Shown: piece after piece, positions 37,076 through 45,999 of the stretch
Position numbering within the stretch: the stretch's first letter is position 1
Layout: the number at the start of each line of letters is the position of its first letter
Origin: Chryseobacterium sp. W4I1
GTDB lineage: Bacteria > Bacteroidota > Bacteroidia > Flavobacteriales > Weeksellaceae
DNA: 64,000 bases
Direction: 5' to 3'
NCBI RefSeq assembly: GCF_030816115.1
Contig: NZ_JAUSXQ010000001.1
Span: 4,073,001 to 4,137,000, forward strand
Notes under the pieces: model-generated
Databases searched by the model: none
What the model was told of the DNA's origin: nothing
Seen by the model: only the letters and a program-made list of their open reading frames with translations
Program-made: the position numbers and the translations under genes

Positions 37076-37657
37076 ATGATGAAGGATGCATATATCTTGG
37101 ATCAATATTTCGAAAACGATAGTTTTGCACAACAGCCTTTGGATAAGTGCGAATACGAGAACTGTACATTCAGGAATTATAATTTTGAATATGCAGATCT
37201 TTCTGATTTTGTTTTTACAGACTGCGAATTTATAGGATGTAATCTAAGCATGGCAAAACTGATTAAAACCGCTTTCCGAAACATCCGTTTTAAAGAATGT
37301 AAAATGTTCGGGCTTCAGTTCAATGAATGTAATGGTTTCGGTATTTCGTTTATATTTGAAGAATGTTCCCTTAATAACTCTGTCTTTTATCAGACATCAG
37401 TTAAAAAAACAGTTTTCAGAAATTCAAAATTAATAGAAACTGATTTTACAGAATGTGATCTGTCCGGCTCGATAGTCTCCGGTTGTGATCTGTCCGGTGC
37501 TATTTTCGATCAAACCAACCTCGAAAAAGCCGATCTCAGGACTTCTTTCCATTATTCCATAGATCCTGCCATAAATCGTCTTAAAAAGGCTAGGTTTTCA
37601 CTTCCCGAAGTGCATGGTCTTCTCTACAAACTGGATATTGTAATCGATAAAGATTAG
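37076..37657 (+). CDS. pentapeptide repeat protein
   Basis: A 193-residue protein with A(D/N)LxX-type pentapeptide repeats from about residue 28 to 160. Examples are CTFRNYNFEYADLSDF, CEFIGCNLSMAKL, NSVFYQTSVKKTVFRNSKL, ETDFTECDLSGS, GCDLSGAIFDQTNLEKADL. They form a right-handed quadrilateral beta-helix. No signal peptide. Length and shape resemble Qnr/McbG-type DNA-gyrase-mimic proteins, but this is not shown. It starts at either of two adjacent ATGs (37076, 37079). Confidence 0.85.
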   Translation: MMKDAYILDQYFENDSFAQQPLDKCEYENCTFRNYNFEYADLSDFVFTDCEFIGCNLSMAKLIKTAFRNIRFKECKMFGLQFNECNGFGISFIFEECSLNNSVFYQTSVKKTVFRNSKLIETDFTECDLSGSIVSGCDLSGAIFDQTNLEKADLRTSFHYSIDPAINRLKKARFSLPEVHGLLYKLDIVIDKD

Positions 37658-37745
37658 AAGTTAGAAATTAGAGCTTAGATAATGTGAAAGAAGTAAGAAC
37701 ATCTTTTATTTATATTTAGGATCTAAAATTCATTCTATCCACTAT

Positions 37746-37798
37746 TATTCCCTTCAATGAAGGGGTGGTTTTTTGCAAAGCAAAAAGATGGGGTAGTT
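37746..37798. repeat. candidate dispersed intergenic repeat
   Basis: The stretch contains the stem CCCTTC/GAAGGG (37750-37764) followed by GGTGG, a T-run, then GGGGTAGTT. I recall similar hairpin-plus-GGGGTGGTT units scattered between genes in flavobacterial genomes. It could also act as a weak terminator for the pentapeptide gene. Confidence 0.4.
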
Positions 37799-37829
37799 AA
37801 CAAAGTATACAAACAAATTAAAAAATAAA

Positions 37830-37853
37830 AAGCCATCAGATATCTGATGGCTT
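37830..37853 (-). terminator. terminator of the NlpC/P60 gene
   Basis: A 24-base perfect palindrome, arm AAGCCATCAGAT, with a T-rich run on the minus strand. It lies 25 bases past the stop at 37879. Confidence 0.8.
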
Positions 37854-37878
37854 CATTATTTAAATCAATTATTTAAAA

Positions 37879-38589
37879 TTAAAAACTTGTCGCTGTGGAT
37901 GGAGTAGAAGCTGCTAAATTGTTATAAGCGTCTCCGTTCTCGTTGATCACTCTTTTTGCAAACCTGAATTTAGGTCCCCAGTAAGAATCATTCAGCGAAG
38001 AGATCATTACCCCTTTAGAAGTGGCTGCATGGATGAATTTGATTTCACCTTCCTCAGTTACACTTTCTACGATACCTACGTGAGAGATTCTTCTACCGTG
38101 TGAAAAGAAGATCAAGTCTCCTTTCTGAAGATCTCCTTTGTCAATACTTTCTCCTTCCTGAGCCTGAGAAGCTGCTACTCTTGGTAAGTTAAGTCCTGCT
38201 GCTGCCCCGAATACTGAAAGAACGAAAGCTGAACAATCAATACCTCTTCTTGTCATCCCTCCGTATCTGTAAGGAGTTCCAAGGTATGTTTCAGCTTCTG
38301 TAAGGATATTGTCGATCGTTTTATTGTATTTGACTGCCTTTGCAATCTCTGAATTCTTGATAGCTTTTTTCGCATTAGCGATAGATGCTGCTTTTTCCGC
38401 AAGGAAAGAATCAATAAGCCTTTGCTTATCAAGCTCCATTTTCTTATTATCAATAGAAGCTAGTTTGGCATCTGTTTTGTATTCTTTAGCGTAAGTTGCT
38501 GGTTGTGAAACTACATAATTTGTAGCGCATGATTGAACTGAAACTGTAGACACTAAAGCAACTAAATAAAACAAAACTCTTTTCTTCAT
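37879..38589 (-). CDS. NlpC/P60 family C40 peptidase lipoprotein
   Basis: A 236-residue protein. Lipoprotein signal ending VSTVSVQSC (Cys21), a helical stretch, then an NlpC/P60 domain with catalytic Cys119 (RRGIDCSAFVL), His170 (RRISHVGIV) and a third polar residue His187 (FIHAATSKGV). Such enzymes cut D-glutamyl-diaminopimelate bonds in peptidoglycan stem peptides. It has a nearby TAnnTTTG element at 38641-38648. Confidence 0.93.
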   Translation of the reverse strand: MKKRVLFYLVALVSTVSVQSCATNYVVSQPATYAKEYKTDAKLASIDNKKMELDKQRLIDSFLAEKAASIANAKKAIKNSEIAKAVKYNKTIDNILTEAETYLGTPYRYGGMTRRGIDCSAFVLSVFGAAAGLNLPRVAASQAQEGESIDKGDLQKGDLIFFSHGRRISHVGIVESVTEEGEIKFIHAATSKGVMISSLNDSYWGPKFRFAKRVINENGDAYNNLAASTPSTATSF

Positions 38590-38640
38590 ATATATTTGAT
38601 TATCCGTGTTAAAAGGAATATTTATTTTCTAAAAGCATTA

Positions 38641-38648
38641 CAAAAGTA
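38641..38648 (-). promoter_or_regulatory. -7 element of the NlpC/P60 gene
   Basis: The minus strand reads TACTTTTG, matching TAnnTTTG, 52 bases above the start. Confidence 0.4.
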
Positions 38649-38661
38649 GAGATTCCGAATA

Positions 38662-38785
38662 AAAGACCCCTGATATGATTATTGTCAGGTTCTTTATTTA
38701 ACACATTTTAACATATTATTTAAGTATGTTAAAGAAAAACAAACCGCAAGCGCCTATTTTTGGTAAGCCTGCGGTTTTTTTTATT
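38662..38785. other. cluster of three hairpins; candidate small RNA region
   Basis: The 339-base gap between the NlpC gene and glnA holds three stems. They are an imperfect one at 38662-38695, TTTAACATA/TATGTTAAA at 38707-38733, and AAACCGCA/TGCGGTTT at 38741-38777. The last is followed by eight Ts, forming a plus-strand terminator with no plus-strand gene ahead of it. This fits a small RNA or a bidirectional stop. No coding frame over 25 codons is convincing. Confidence 0.35.
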
Positions 38786-38880
38786 AAGATTCTTTAACAA
38801 AATAAATGATCTTTTCTCTGTTTATCGGATTTTGAGATTCAAAACTCTAATTTTCAGGGGTGTTAATAAAACAAAAAAAA

Positions 38881-38901
38881 CTCCCCGGAAAAACCGGGGA
38901 G
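38881..38901 (-). terminator. terminator of glnA
   Basis: CTCCCCGG and CCGGGGAG form an 8-bp GC-rich stem around five As, followed by seven Ts on the minus strand. It lies 28 bases past the glnA stop. Confidence 0.9.
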
Positions 38902-38928
38902 CTTAACTAATATGGAACTTTACAGATG

Positions 38929-41125
38929 TTATTTTGTGAATAACATTTCTCTATATTTAGTCATTGGCCAAAGCTCATCATCCACCATCATTTCAAGATC
39001 ATCAGAAGCTTCTCTGATCACATCAAATAAAGGAATCACTTTGGTGCAGTAAGTTTCTGCCTGCTTTTGACTATTGGATACAGCTTTCGCTGCTTCTCTT
39101 GCTTTAATAAGATCCTCAACGCCCAGTTTAATTTTGGAAACGTTTTCAGAGATATTGGTGATTAAGCTCATTTGCTCTTTCGCCAGTGTTTTGAATTCCT
39201 TGTCAGGGAATATTTCTTTAAGACCTTTTACGTTCTCGATCAGTCTATTCTGATAATTTAAAGCAGAAGGAATGATATGGTTTCTTGCGATATCACTTAA
39301 AACTCTTGCTTCAATATCAATGACAGTAGAATATTTTTCTAATTTGATTTCGTTTCTTGCCTCAACCTCTCTGTGAGTAAATACTCCGATTTCTTCGTAA
39401 AGAGCAACGAATTTTTTATCCATTTCCTGTTTAAGCGCTTCAGGAGTGGTTTTTAAGTTGTTCAAAACCTCTCTTTTTAGCTTCTTTCGCCCAGTCATCA
39501 GAATATCCGTCACCTTCAAACATAATGCTCTTACACTGCTTGATGTACTCTCTCAATACATTGAAAATCGCTTCGTCTTTTTTAAGACCTGTTTCAATAA
39601 GAGCATCAACTTCTTTTTTGAAATCGATCAATTGTTTTGCAGCGATCGTGTTCATTACCGTCATAGATTCTGCACAATTCGCAGAAGATCCTACCGCTCT
39701 GATCTCGAATTTATTTCCTGTAAATGCAAATGGAGAAGTTCTGTTTCTATCTGTGTTATCCAGAAGAATTTCAGGAATTTTTCCAACAACATTTAATTTA
39801 AGATCTGTTTTTTCATCCGGAGAAAGTTTTCCTTCCGTTACTTTTTCCAATTCTTCCAACACTCTGAACAACTGGCTTCCGATGAATACGGAAATAATTG
39901 CAGGTGGAGCTTCGTTGGCGCCTAATCTGTGGTCGTTACTTGCAGATGCGATACTTGCTCTTAAAAGATCAGCATATTCGTAAACTGCTTTGATGGTATT
40001 AACGAAGAATGTTAAGAACTGTAGGTTTTTCTTAGGGTTTTTTCCCGGACTTAAAAGGTTTTCACCTGTATCAGTGGCTAAAGACCAGTTGTTGTGCTTC
40101 CCGCTTCCGTTTACTCCTGCAAACGGTTTTTCGTGGAATAAAATATGGAAGTGGTGCTTGTGAGCAATTCTTGCCATAATGTCCATCAACAAAGAGTTGT
40201 GATCTACAGCAACGTTTACTTCCTCAAACATTGGGGCAAGCTCAAATTGGTTTGGTGCTACCTCGTTATGTCTTGTCGTTACAGGAATTCCCAGTTTCAT
40301 ACATTCGATCTCCAGCTCTTTCATGAAGTTCATTACCCTTGTCGGGATAGAACCGAAATAGTGGTCGTCCAGCTGTTGTCCTTTAGCAGGAGAATGTCCT
40401 AATAAAGTCTTTCCTGTTAAAACAAGGTCCGGACGGGATTGGAATAATGCAGAATCAACTAAGAAATATTCTTGCTCCCAGCCCAAAGTGGGAGTTACTT
40501 TCGTTACGTTTTTGTCAAAATACTGCATTACATTCGTTGCAGCTTCATCTACAGCATTCAAAGCTCTTAAAAGAGGTGCTTTATAATCTAAAGTTTCTCC
40601 TGTATAAGAAATAAAGATAGAAGGGATACATAAAGTAGTTCCCATAATGAACGCCGGAGAGGTAGGATCCCATGCGGTATAGCCTCTTGCCTCGAAAGTA
40701 TTTCTGATTCCTCCGTTCGGGAAAGAAGAAGCGTCAGGCTCCTGCTGGATCAGTAAGTTTCCGCTGAATCTTTCAATGGCTCTGCCTCCTTCGATTGGTG
40801 TGAAGAAAGAATCATGCTTTTCTGCAGTAGTTCCTGTCAAAGGTTGAAACCAGTGCGTGTAGTGAGTTGCTCCTTTGCTCATTGCCCAGTCTTTCATAGC
40901 TACAGCTACCTGATCCGCAATGTGTCTCTGGATTTTTGTTCCTTTTTTGATAGCATCCATAATAGACTGAAATGCTTCCTTTGTCAGATATTCTCTCATG
41001 GTCTCTTCTGAGAAAACATTCTGGCAGAATAATTCTGACAATTTTCCTGGAACCTCAACAGAATTATCTCTTCTGAAGTCCTTAAATGGTAAAGTTTCTA
41101 ACGCTTTGAATCTTAAAGTTGACAT
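38929..41125 (-). pseudogene. glnA: glnA, type III glutamine synthetase, frameshifted by one base
   Basis: The frame from 41125 encodes 561 residues of a GSIII enzyme. It includes LGWEQEYFLVD (catalytic Glu residues), VTTRHNEVAPNQFELAP and GVNGSGKHNNWSL, and stops at 39440. One base less in the AAAA run at 39464-39467 (plus strand) joins it to the next frame. That runs AKKRGLNNLKTTPEALKQ and on to a stop at 38929, total 731 residues, the usual GSIII size. GSIII makes glutamine from glutamate and ammonia and is the main form in many Bacteroidota. The extra base is probably a sequencing error in a homopolymer. Confidence 0.93.
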
Positions 41126-41147
41126 ATTAAGGTGGTATTTTGTGGGG

Positions 41148-41174
41148 CAAATTTACAAAAAAAATGAATTCAAA
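41148..41174 (-). promoter_or_regulatory. promoter of glnA
   Basis: On the minus strand TTTG (41174-41171) and TAAATTTGC (41155-41147) match -33 and -7 elements, spaced 15 bases. glnA starts 22 bases below. Confidence 0.55.
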
Positions 41175-41396
41175 ACATTTTACCCTATAAAAATTTAGGG
41201 GTCTCTTTGAAATTGTTTGAAATTTAATATTGGTCTTAGTGTTTTTTGAAGGAGGGGTAAGTAACAGATGAGATTTAATATTTAGCTTATAATACCTTCA
41301 CAAGCATATTGTACTCTATATTTTTTACAATCATAAAGATACAAAATTTAAACTGCTTGTTAAAAGATACTTAAAATAAGTTGAGTGGAGATTTTG

Positions 41397-41404
41397 TATA
41401 TTTG
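41397..41404 (+). promoter_or_regulatory. -7 element of the DUF6909-like gene
   Basis: TATATTTG matches TAnnTTTG and lies 15 bases above the ATG at 41420. A TTG start at 41381 would lie upstream of it. Confidence 0.5.
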
Positions 41405-41419
41405 TGTGAAATTTATTTT

Positions 41420-43111
41420 ATGACAAATTCTAGAGCAAGAGAGACAACGGAAGCTATTGAAAGATTATATATTTCTATGAGACACTTATTTTATAGAGGA
41501 TTTTTCAAGCCGGCGGGTGTCTCAGGAGAAAGTATCAGAAGCTTGCTAAAGATCATCAATCCCGAGATTTACGGAACGATGAATATTCCGAACAAACTGG
41601 AGCTTAACGGTTTGATGTATGTGTTGGACAGGCTTCCTGAAGGAATTGAAGAATGCGCTTTCATTCATCTTACATCAGATGAAGGGTTTGATAAAGGAAG
41701 TTTCGAGCCTATTGTTCCCAAAAAGAGAAGAAGAAACTGCTATAGAATAGATGAACACCAGATGAATATCGAAGTTCTTTTGGGACGTTCGGAAATTTAT
41801 GACATTCTTACCCACTTAACTTTCTTATTTATAGAAGCGGACAAAATCCGTAATCTGGCTTTCATCAAAGACGAAAACTGGAAGCCAACACGTGCTTTCA
41901 AGATTATTGAGGAAGTAGTAAAAGGTGAAAAGAAATTCAGCAGAAAAGAAAAAGAAGTAGCGCTTATCCACCTTTCTTCGTTAATAGGAAGAACTTTTGA
42001 CGAAACATTAAATGCCTATAATTCTTTCGGGGATGATAATAACCCCGATCGTTTATTCAAGATCATCTACAACTTAGGAAAAGTAAGTCTTGAAGATGCC
42101 AAGCAGACCAGAGAAAGAGAAATTCATTTCAGTGCTATCTTAAAAGAAAGAGTAGGGCACCATTATTTTGGAGAGAAATGGGCGAATACGGTGAAGGAGG
42201 TTTTATTTGAGAACGATCTTCATATGCGTCCACTGCATATTATTTCGGCCAACATGCACTCCGTAAAAAATATGCTGTACGGAAATGATGCTTTAAAGAA
42301 AAAAGACAATAAGGAAGTAGACTATAAGCTCTACGGTGATATTTCTGATAAAAAGGAACTTCGCGATAAAGTATCAAAATATGCTTTGGAGGAAGGAATG
42401 ATCTACATTAATGATAAGAGCGGAAGTAATATTGACGTTCAGATCATTGATTTAAGCAAAACAAACCTTCAAAACACTCCGTTCAATGGCATAAAATACG
42501 GTGGAGACGATGTCATTATGGTTTTTGATTATGCTTTCGGGGAACAGGCTTATGAAGTGATGGATGAATTGCTGAGACCTTACGAACATAAAGGAGAAGT
42601 CTACATGATGAAGGTAAAATCTGTCTCTATCATGGGTAAAGCAGGAATTCTTAACGGAGGAAAAGGTGATATTATGATCCCGACTTCTCATATCTTTGAA
42701 GGAACGGCAGATAATTATCCTTTTGAAAATGCTTTGAAACTGGATGATTTCAAAGATGATGAACTGAAAGCTTTTGAAGGCCCGATGATCACCGTTTTAG
42801 GAACATCGCTTCAGAACAGAGATATCTTATCGTATTTTATGAATACCTCATGGAAGGCAATCGGTCTTGAAATGGAAGGAGCACATTACCAGAAAGCCAT
42901 TCAGGTAGCTTCCAAGATCAGACATCATATTACACCGGATCTGTTTGTTTGCTATGCCTATTATGCTTCTGATAATCCACTGGAAACGGGAAGCACCCTT
43001 TCTTCAGGTGGTTTAGGACTTACAGGAGTAAAGCCAACTTATCTGATCACTTTGAGAATCCTGGAAAAGATCTTAATGAGCAGTAAGAAAGAAATTGCTA
43101 CAAAAAAATAA
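41420..43111 (+). CDS. conserved Bacteroidota protein (DUF6909-like) with phosphorylase-like C-terminus
   Basis: From the ATG at 41420 the product is 563 residues (MTNSRARETTEAIERLYISMRH). No signal peptide. The N-terminal half is largely helical. The C-terminal ~200 residues contain FDYAFGEQAYEVMDELLRP, KSVSIMGKAGILNGGKGDIMIP and KAIGLEMEGAHYQKAI. The last resembles the MEGA motif of nucleoside phosphorylase/nucleosidase enzymes. I recall this as a Bacteroidota-specific DUF6909 family; the enzymatic reading is an inference. Monocistronic, strongly terminated. Confidence 0.75.
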   Translation: MTNSRARETTEAIERLYISMRHLFYRGFFKPAGVSGESIRSLLKIINPEIYGTMNIPNKLELNGLMYVLDRLPEGIEECAFIHLTSDEGFDKGSFEPIVPKKRRRNCYRIDEHQMNIEVLLGRSEIYDILTHLTFLFIEADKIRNLAFIKDENWKPTRAFKIIEEVVKGEKKFSRKEKEVALIHLSSLIGRTFDETLNAYNSFGDDNNPDRLFKIIYNLGKVSLEDAKQTREREIHFSAILKERVGHHYFGEKWANTVKEVLFENDLHMRPLHIISANMHSVKNMLYGNDALKKKDNKEVDYKLYGDISDKKELRDKVSKYALEEGMIYINDKSGSNIDVQIIDLSKTNLQNTPFNGIKYGGDDVIMVFDYAFGEQAYEVMDELLRPYEHKGEVYMMKVKSVSIMGKAGILNGGKGDIMIPTSHIFEGTADNYPFENALKLDDFKDDELKAFEGPMITVLGTSLQNRDILSYFMNTSWKAIGLEMEGAHYQKAIQVASKIRHHITPDLFVCYAYYASDNPLETGSTLSSGGLGLTGVKPTYLITLRILEKILMSSKKEIATKK

Positions 43112-43131
43112 TCTGATTTTAAATCATATTG

Positions 43132-43162
43132 AAACCTCAAGTGTATTTTACATTTGAGGTTT
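43132..43162 (+). terminator. terminator after the DUF6909-like gene
   Basis: AAACCTCAAGTG and CATTTGAGGTTT pair with one G-T, followed by a T-run. Confidence 0.85.
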
Positions 43163-43170
43163 TTTGTTTT

Positions 43171-43220
43171 TGAAACACGAATGACACGAATGTTTTTCAC
43201 GATATCACGAATTGATTAAT
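43171..43220. repeat. CACGAATG-type dispersed repeat, copy 1
   Basis: The segment reads TGAAACACGAATGACACGAA then TGTTTTTCACGA and so on. It shares the ordered words TGAAACAC, GAATGTTTTTCACGAT and the motif CAC(G/T)AATT with copy 2 at 43807-43855. The two flank the DinB-family gene. Confidence 0.5.
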
Positions 43221-43333
43221 GTTTAAAATTTTGGTTTTATTAGTGTCATTTGTGGTTAAAAAATCTGATCATCTGCACAGTCCGCAAAAGCTTAAAAAAA
43301 TAATTATCTTTAAGAATCATAAAATGTCAAACA

Positions 43334-43804
43334 ATGAGCTTAGCTTCACAATTAGCAAAAAGATTCAGAGAGGTCTTGCTGGACGGCTTGTGGATCGCCA
43401 ATACGAATTTTAAAAATCAGCTTTCAGCTGTCACCTGGGAGCAGGCTGTCACAAAGGTAGATTCTTTAAATACGATTGCCATGCTCACTTTTCATATTCA
43501 TTATTATATAGCCGGAGTCCTTAATGTGTTGAAAGGGGGTGATCTTGAAATAAAGGATCAGTTCAGTTTTGATCTTCCGCCCATTGAATCTGAAGAACAA
43601 TGGAAAGATTTGTTGAACAGGCTGTGGACAGATTCAGAAAAGCTTGCATCATTGGTAGAGCAAATCCCTGATGATAAGCTGGATGAGGTTTTCGTGGATG
43701 AAAAATACGGAACCTACAGAAGAAATATAGATGGAATGATTGAGCACAGCTACTATCATTTGGGACAGATCACTTTAATAAAAAAGATGCTGACTCATCC
43801 GTAA
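43334..43804 (+). CDS. DinB/DUF1572-like metal-binding four-helix protein
   Basis: A 156-residue cytoplasmic protein of the DinB superfamily. The family's metal-ligand histidines are visible in MLTFHIHYYIAG and in IEHSYYHLGQITLIKK. Four-helix DinB-like proteins bind a divalent metal and include thiol-dependent transferases. Which reaction this one performs is not evident. It lies between two copies of a dispersed repeat. Confidence 0.8.
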   Translation: MSLASQLAKRFREVLLDGLWIANTNFKNQLSAVTWEQAVTKVDSLNTIAMLTFHIHYYIAGVLNVLKGGDLEIKDQFSFDLPPIESEEQWKDLLNRLWTDSEKLASLVEQIPDDKLDEVFVDEKYGTYRRNIDGMIEHSYYHLGQITLIKKMLTHP

Positions 43805-43806
43805 TT

Positions 43807-43855
43807 TGAAACACAAATACCATGAATGTTTTTCACGATTGCCACTAATTAAAAA
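43807..43855. repeat. CACGAATG-type dispersed repeat, copy 2
   Basis: A diverged copy of the repeat at 43171-43220, beginning TGAAACACAAATACCATGAA and continuing TGTTTTTCACGATT. It starts three bases after the DinB stop. Confidence 0.45.
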
Positions 43856-43992
43856 AAACAAAATCTGCGTGAGTAAACTTAACCATCAGAATAAAACCTC
43901 ATCTAAATCATTAACAGATCAAAAGCCCTGAAATACCTCCATATTTGAGGGTTTTACATAAATTACTTACCTTTAAAAAAAATAAATTTTAA

Positions 43993-45831
43993 ATGAGAAA
44001 ATCGGCTGCAATCCTTTTTGCGTTTATCATTTCACAATTTCAGGCCCAGCAGGGAGCTTATTATCAGCAGGCTGCGAAGTACAAGATGGATATTGATGTT
44101 AATGCTGAAAAATTTACCTACCAGGGAAACCAGACCTTAGAATACACCAATAACTCTCCGGATGAGTTGAATGTTGTGTACTTTCATCTATACTGGAATG
44201 CTTTTAAGCCTAATTCAATGATGGACCAGAGAGTGGCCGGACAAGGTAAGAATGGAGATTCCAGACTGCAGAAAGATGGTATTTCCAGGCTGGCTTCGAT
44301 TCCTAAAGATCAGGAAGGTGCTCAAAATATCCACTGGATCAAACAGAACGGGAAAGATCTGAAATTTGAGATTCAGGAAACCATTATGAAAGTGTATCTG
44401 GCAGAACCGATTAAGCCAAATTCTTCTACCACCTTTACGATGGACTGGGATGCTGTAATCCCTCAGCAGATCAGAAGAAGTGGAAGAAACAACAGGGAAG
44501 GAGTCGATATGACCATGACACAATGGTATCCGAAAATTGCAGAATATGATTATGACGGCTGGGCAACCTTCGATTATATCGGAAGAGAGTTTCATGCGCC
44601 GTTTTCAGATTTTGACGTTACCATCAAGATCAACAAAGATTATGTAATCGGAGCGGGAGGAATTCTTGAAAACCCAACGGAAGTAAAAGGTTATAATGCC
44701 AATGCAAAAATTATAGCTGACAAAAGCAAAAAAGCGATCTGGAAATGGAAAGCTAATAATATCTTAGACTTTGCCTGGAGCGCAGACAGGGATTATATTA
44801 TCAAAAGTTTTGATGTTCCAGAAGGACCAAAAGTATTTCTTGTGTATCAGCAGAATGATAAAACGAAAGCTTGGGAAGAGGCACAGCCTTATGTGACCAA
44901 ATATTTCCAGATTATGAATAGCCATTTCGGGAAATATGTATATCCTACCTACGCATTTATCCAGGGTGGCGATGGTGGTATGGAGTACGGAATGTGTACC
45001 ATGATCCTGGGAGAGGCGAAAGATATGAAAGGTCTGATGGGACTGATGGCTCACGAAGGCTCGCACTCATGGTATCAGCAGATGCTGGCGACCAATGAGT
45101 CGGTACGCCCGTGGATGGATGAAGGGTTTACAAGCTATGCCGAAGGCTATGTGATGTACCAGCTATTTCCTGAAGAACTTCCGAATCCTTTTGCCCATAC
45201 CGTGGAAGCTTACAGGAATTTCATTAAAAAAGGGATTGAAGAACCTGCCGTTTGGTTGGGTGACCACCATGATAACGGAACGTCCTATACCTATGCCTCT
45301 TATGTAAAAGGAGAATTGTATCTTGTACAGTTGGGGTATATCATGGGTGAGCAGAATCTTGCAGAAACTTTAAAGCAGTATTATGATCAATGGCACATGA
45401 AACATCCTTCTGACAGAGATTTCCTGCATATTGCCCAGAAAGTTTCAGGAATGGATCTGAAATGGTTCCAGAATTACTGGATCAATACAACGAAAACCAT
45501 TGATTACGGTATCAAAGATGTAAAATACGAAGCAAAATCTACAACCATTACCCTGGTAAATAATGGACAGGTTCCAATGCCTGTTGATTTCAATGTACTG
45601 ACCACCGATAAAAAAGTCGTTACCTACCAGATTCCCCTGAATATGACCCATACCTGGAAAAGTAAAGATATCTACGGAGATTTTAAAACCATGCCTTACT
45701 GGCCGTGGACACAGAAAGAATATACGCTGACAATACCTTATACAAAAGCTCAGTTATCTGTTTTAGGAATAGATTTCAGCCAGAGACTGGCAGATGTGAA
45801 TATGGATAATAATATTGTTGAGGTTAAATAA
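43993..45831 (+). CDS. secreted M1 family metallopeptidase (aminopeptidase)
   Basis: A 612-residue exported peptidase. Signal peptide to about residue 19. The gluzincin zinc site is HEGSH (354-358) with the third ligand Glu377 (WMDEGFTSYAE), preceded by the aminopeptidase motif GGMEYGM (328-334). The N-terminal beta domain fits the M1 saddle. A C-terminal Ig-like region follows from about 500. It should remove N-terminal residues from peptides outside the cytoplasm. No T9SS signal at the C-terminus, so periplasm or outer membrane is likely. Confidence 0.92.
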   Translation: MRKSAAILFAFIISQFQAQQGAYYQQAAKYKMDIDVNAEKFTYQGNQTLEYTNNSPDELNVVYFHLYWNAFKPNSMMDQRVAGQGKNGDSRLQKDGISRLASIPKDQEGAQNIHWIKQNGKDLKFEIQETIMKVYLAEPIKPNSSTTFTMDWDAVIPQQIRRSGRNNREGVDMTMTQWYPKIAEYDYDGWATFDYIGREFHAPFSDFDVTIKINKDYVIGAGGILENPTEVKGYNANAKIIADKSKKAIWKWKANNILDFAWSADRDYIIKSFDVPEGPKVFLVYQQNDKTKAWEEAQPYVTKYFQIMNSHFGKYVYPTYAFIQGGDGGMEYGMCTMILGEAKDMKGLMGLMAHEGSHSWYQQMLATNESVRPWMDEGFTSYAEGYVMYQLFPEELPNPFAHTVEAYRNFIKKGIEEPAVWLGDHHDNGTSYTYASYVKGELYLVQLGYIMGEQNLAETLKQYYDQWHMKHPSDRDFLHIAQKVSGMDLKWFQNYWINTTKTIDYGIKDVKYEAKSTTITLVNNGQVPMPVDFNVLTTDKKVVTYQIPLNMTHTWKSKDIYGDFKTMPYWPWTQKEYTLTIPYTKAQLSVLGIDFSQRLADVNMDNNIVEVK

Positions 45832-45854
45832 CAGACCTTACCACATCAAAAGAT

Positions 45855-45881
45855 AATCCCGCAGAAATTTTCTGCGGGATT
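45855..45881. terminator. terminator after the M1 peptidase gene
   Basis: AATCCCGCAGAA and TTCTGCGGGATT form a 12-bp stem around a 3-base loop, followed by T-runs. The facing gene at 46000 is minus strand. Confidence 0.85.
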
Positions 45882-45999
45882 TTTATTTTTCTGCTGAACT
45901 TTCACATGGAGACTTTAGCGTCTTTAAAATTCACATTTCACTTGCGAAGCAAAATTCACCATTGACAATCTTATGCCTGATATTTGAAATCTATCTCCC

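Noticed and set aside
38726..38797. 23-residue ORF starting MLKKNKPQAPIF
   Set aside because: It reads straight through the hairpin and T-run of a terminator, so it is probably chance.
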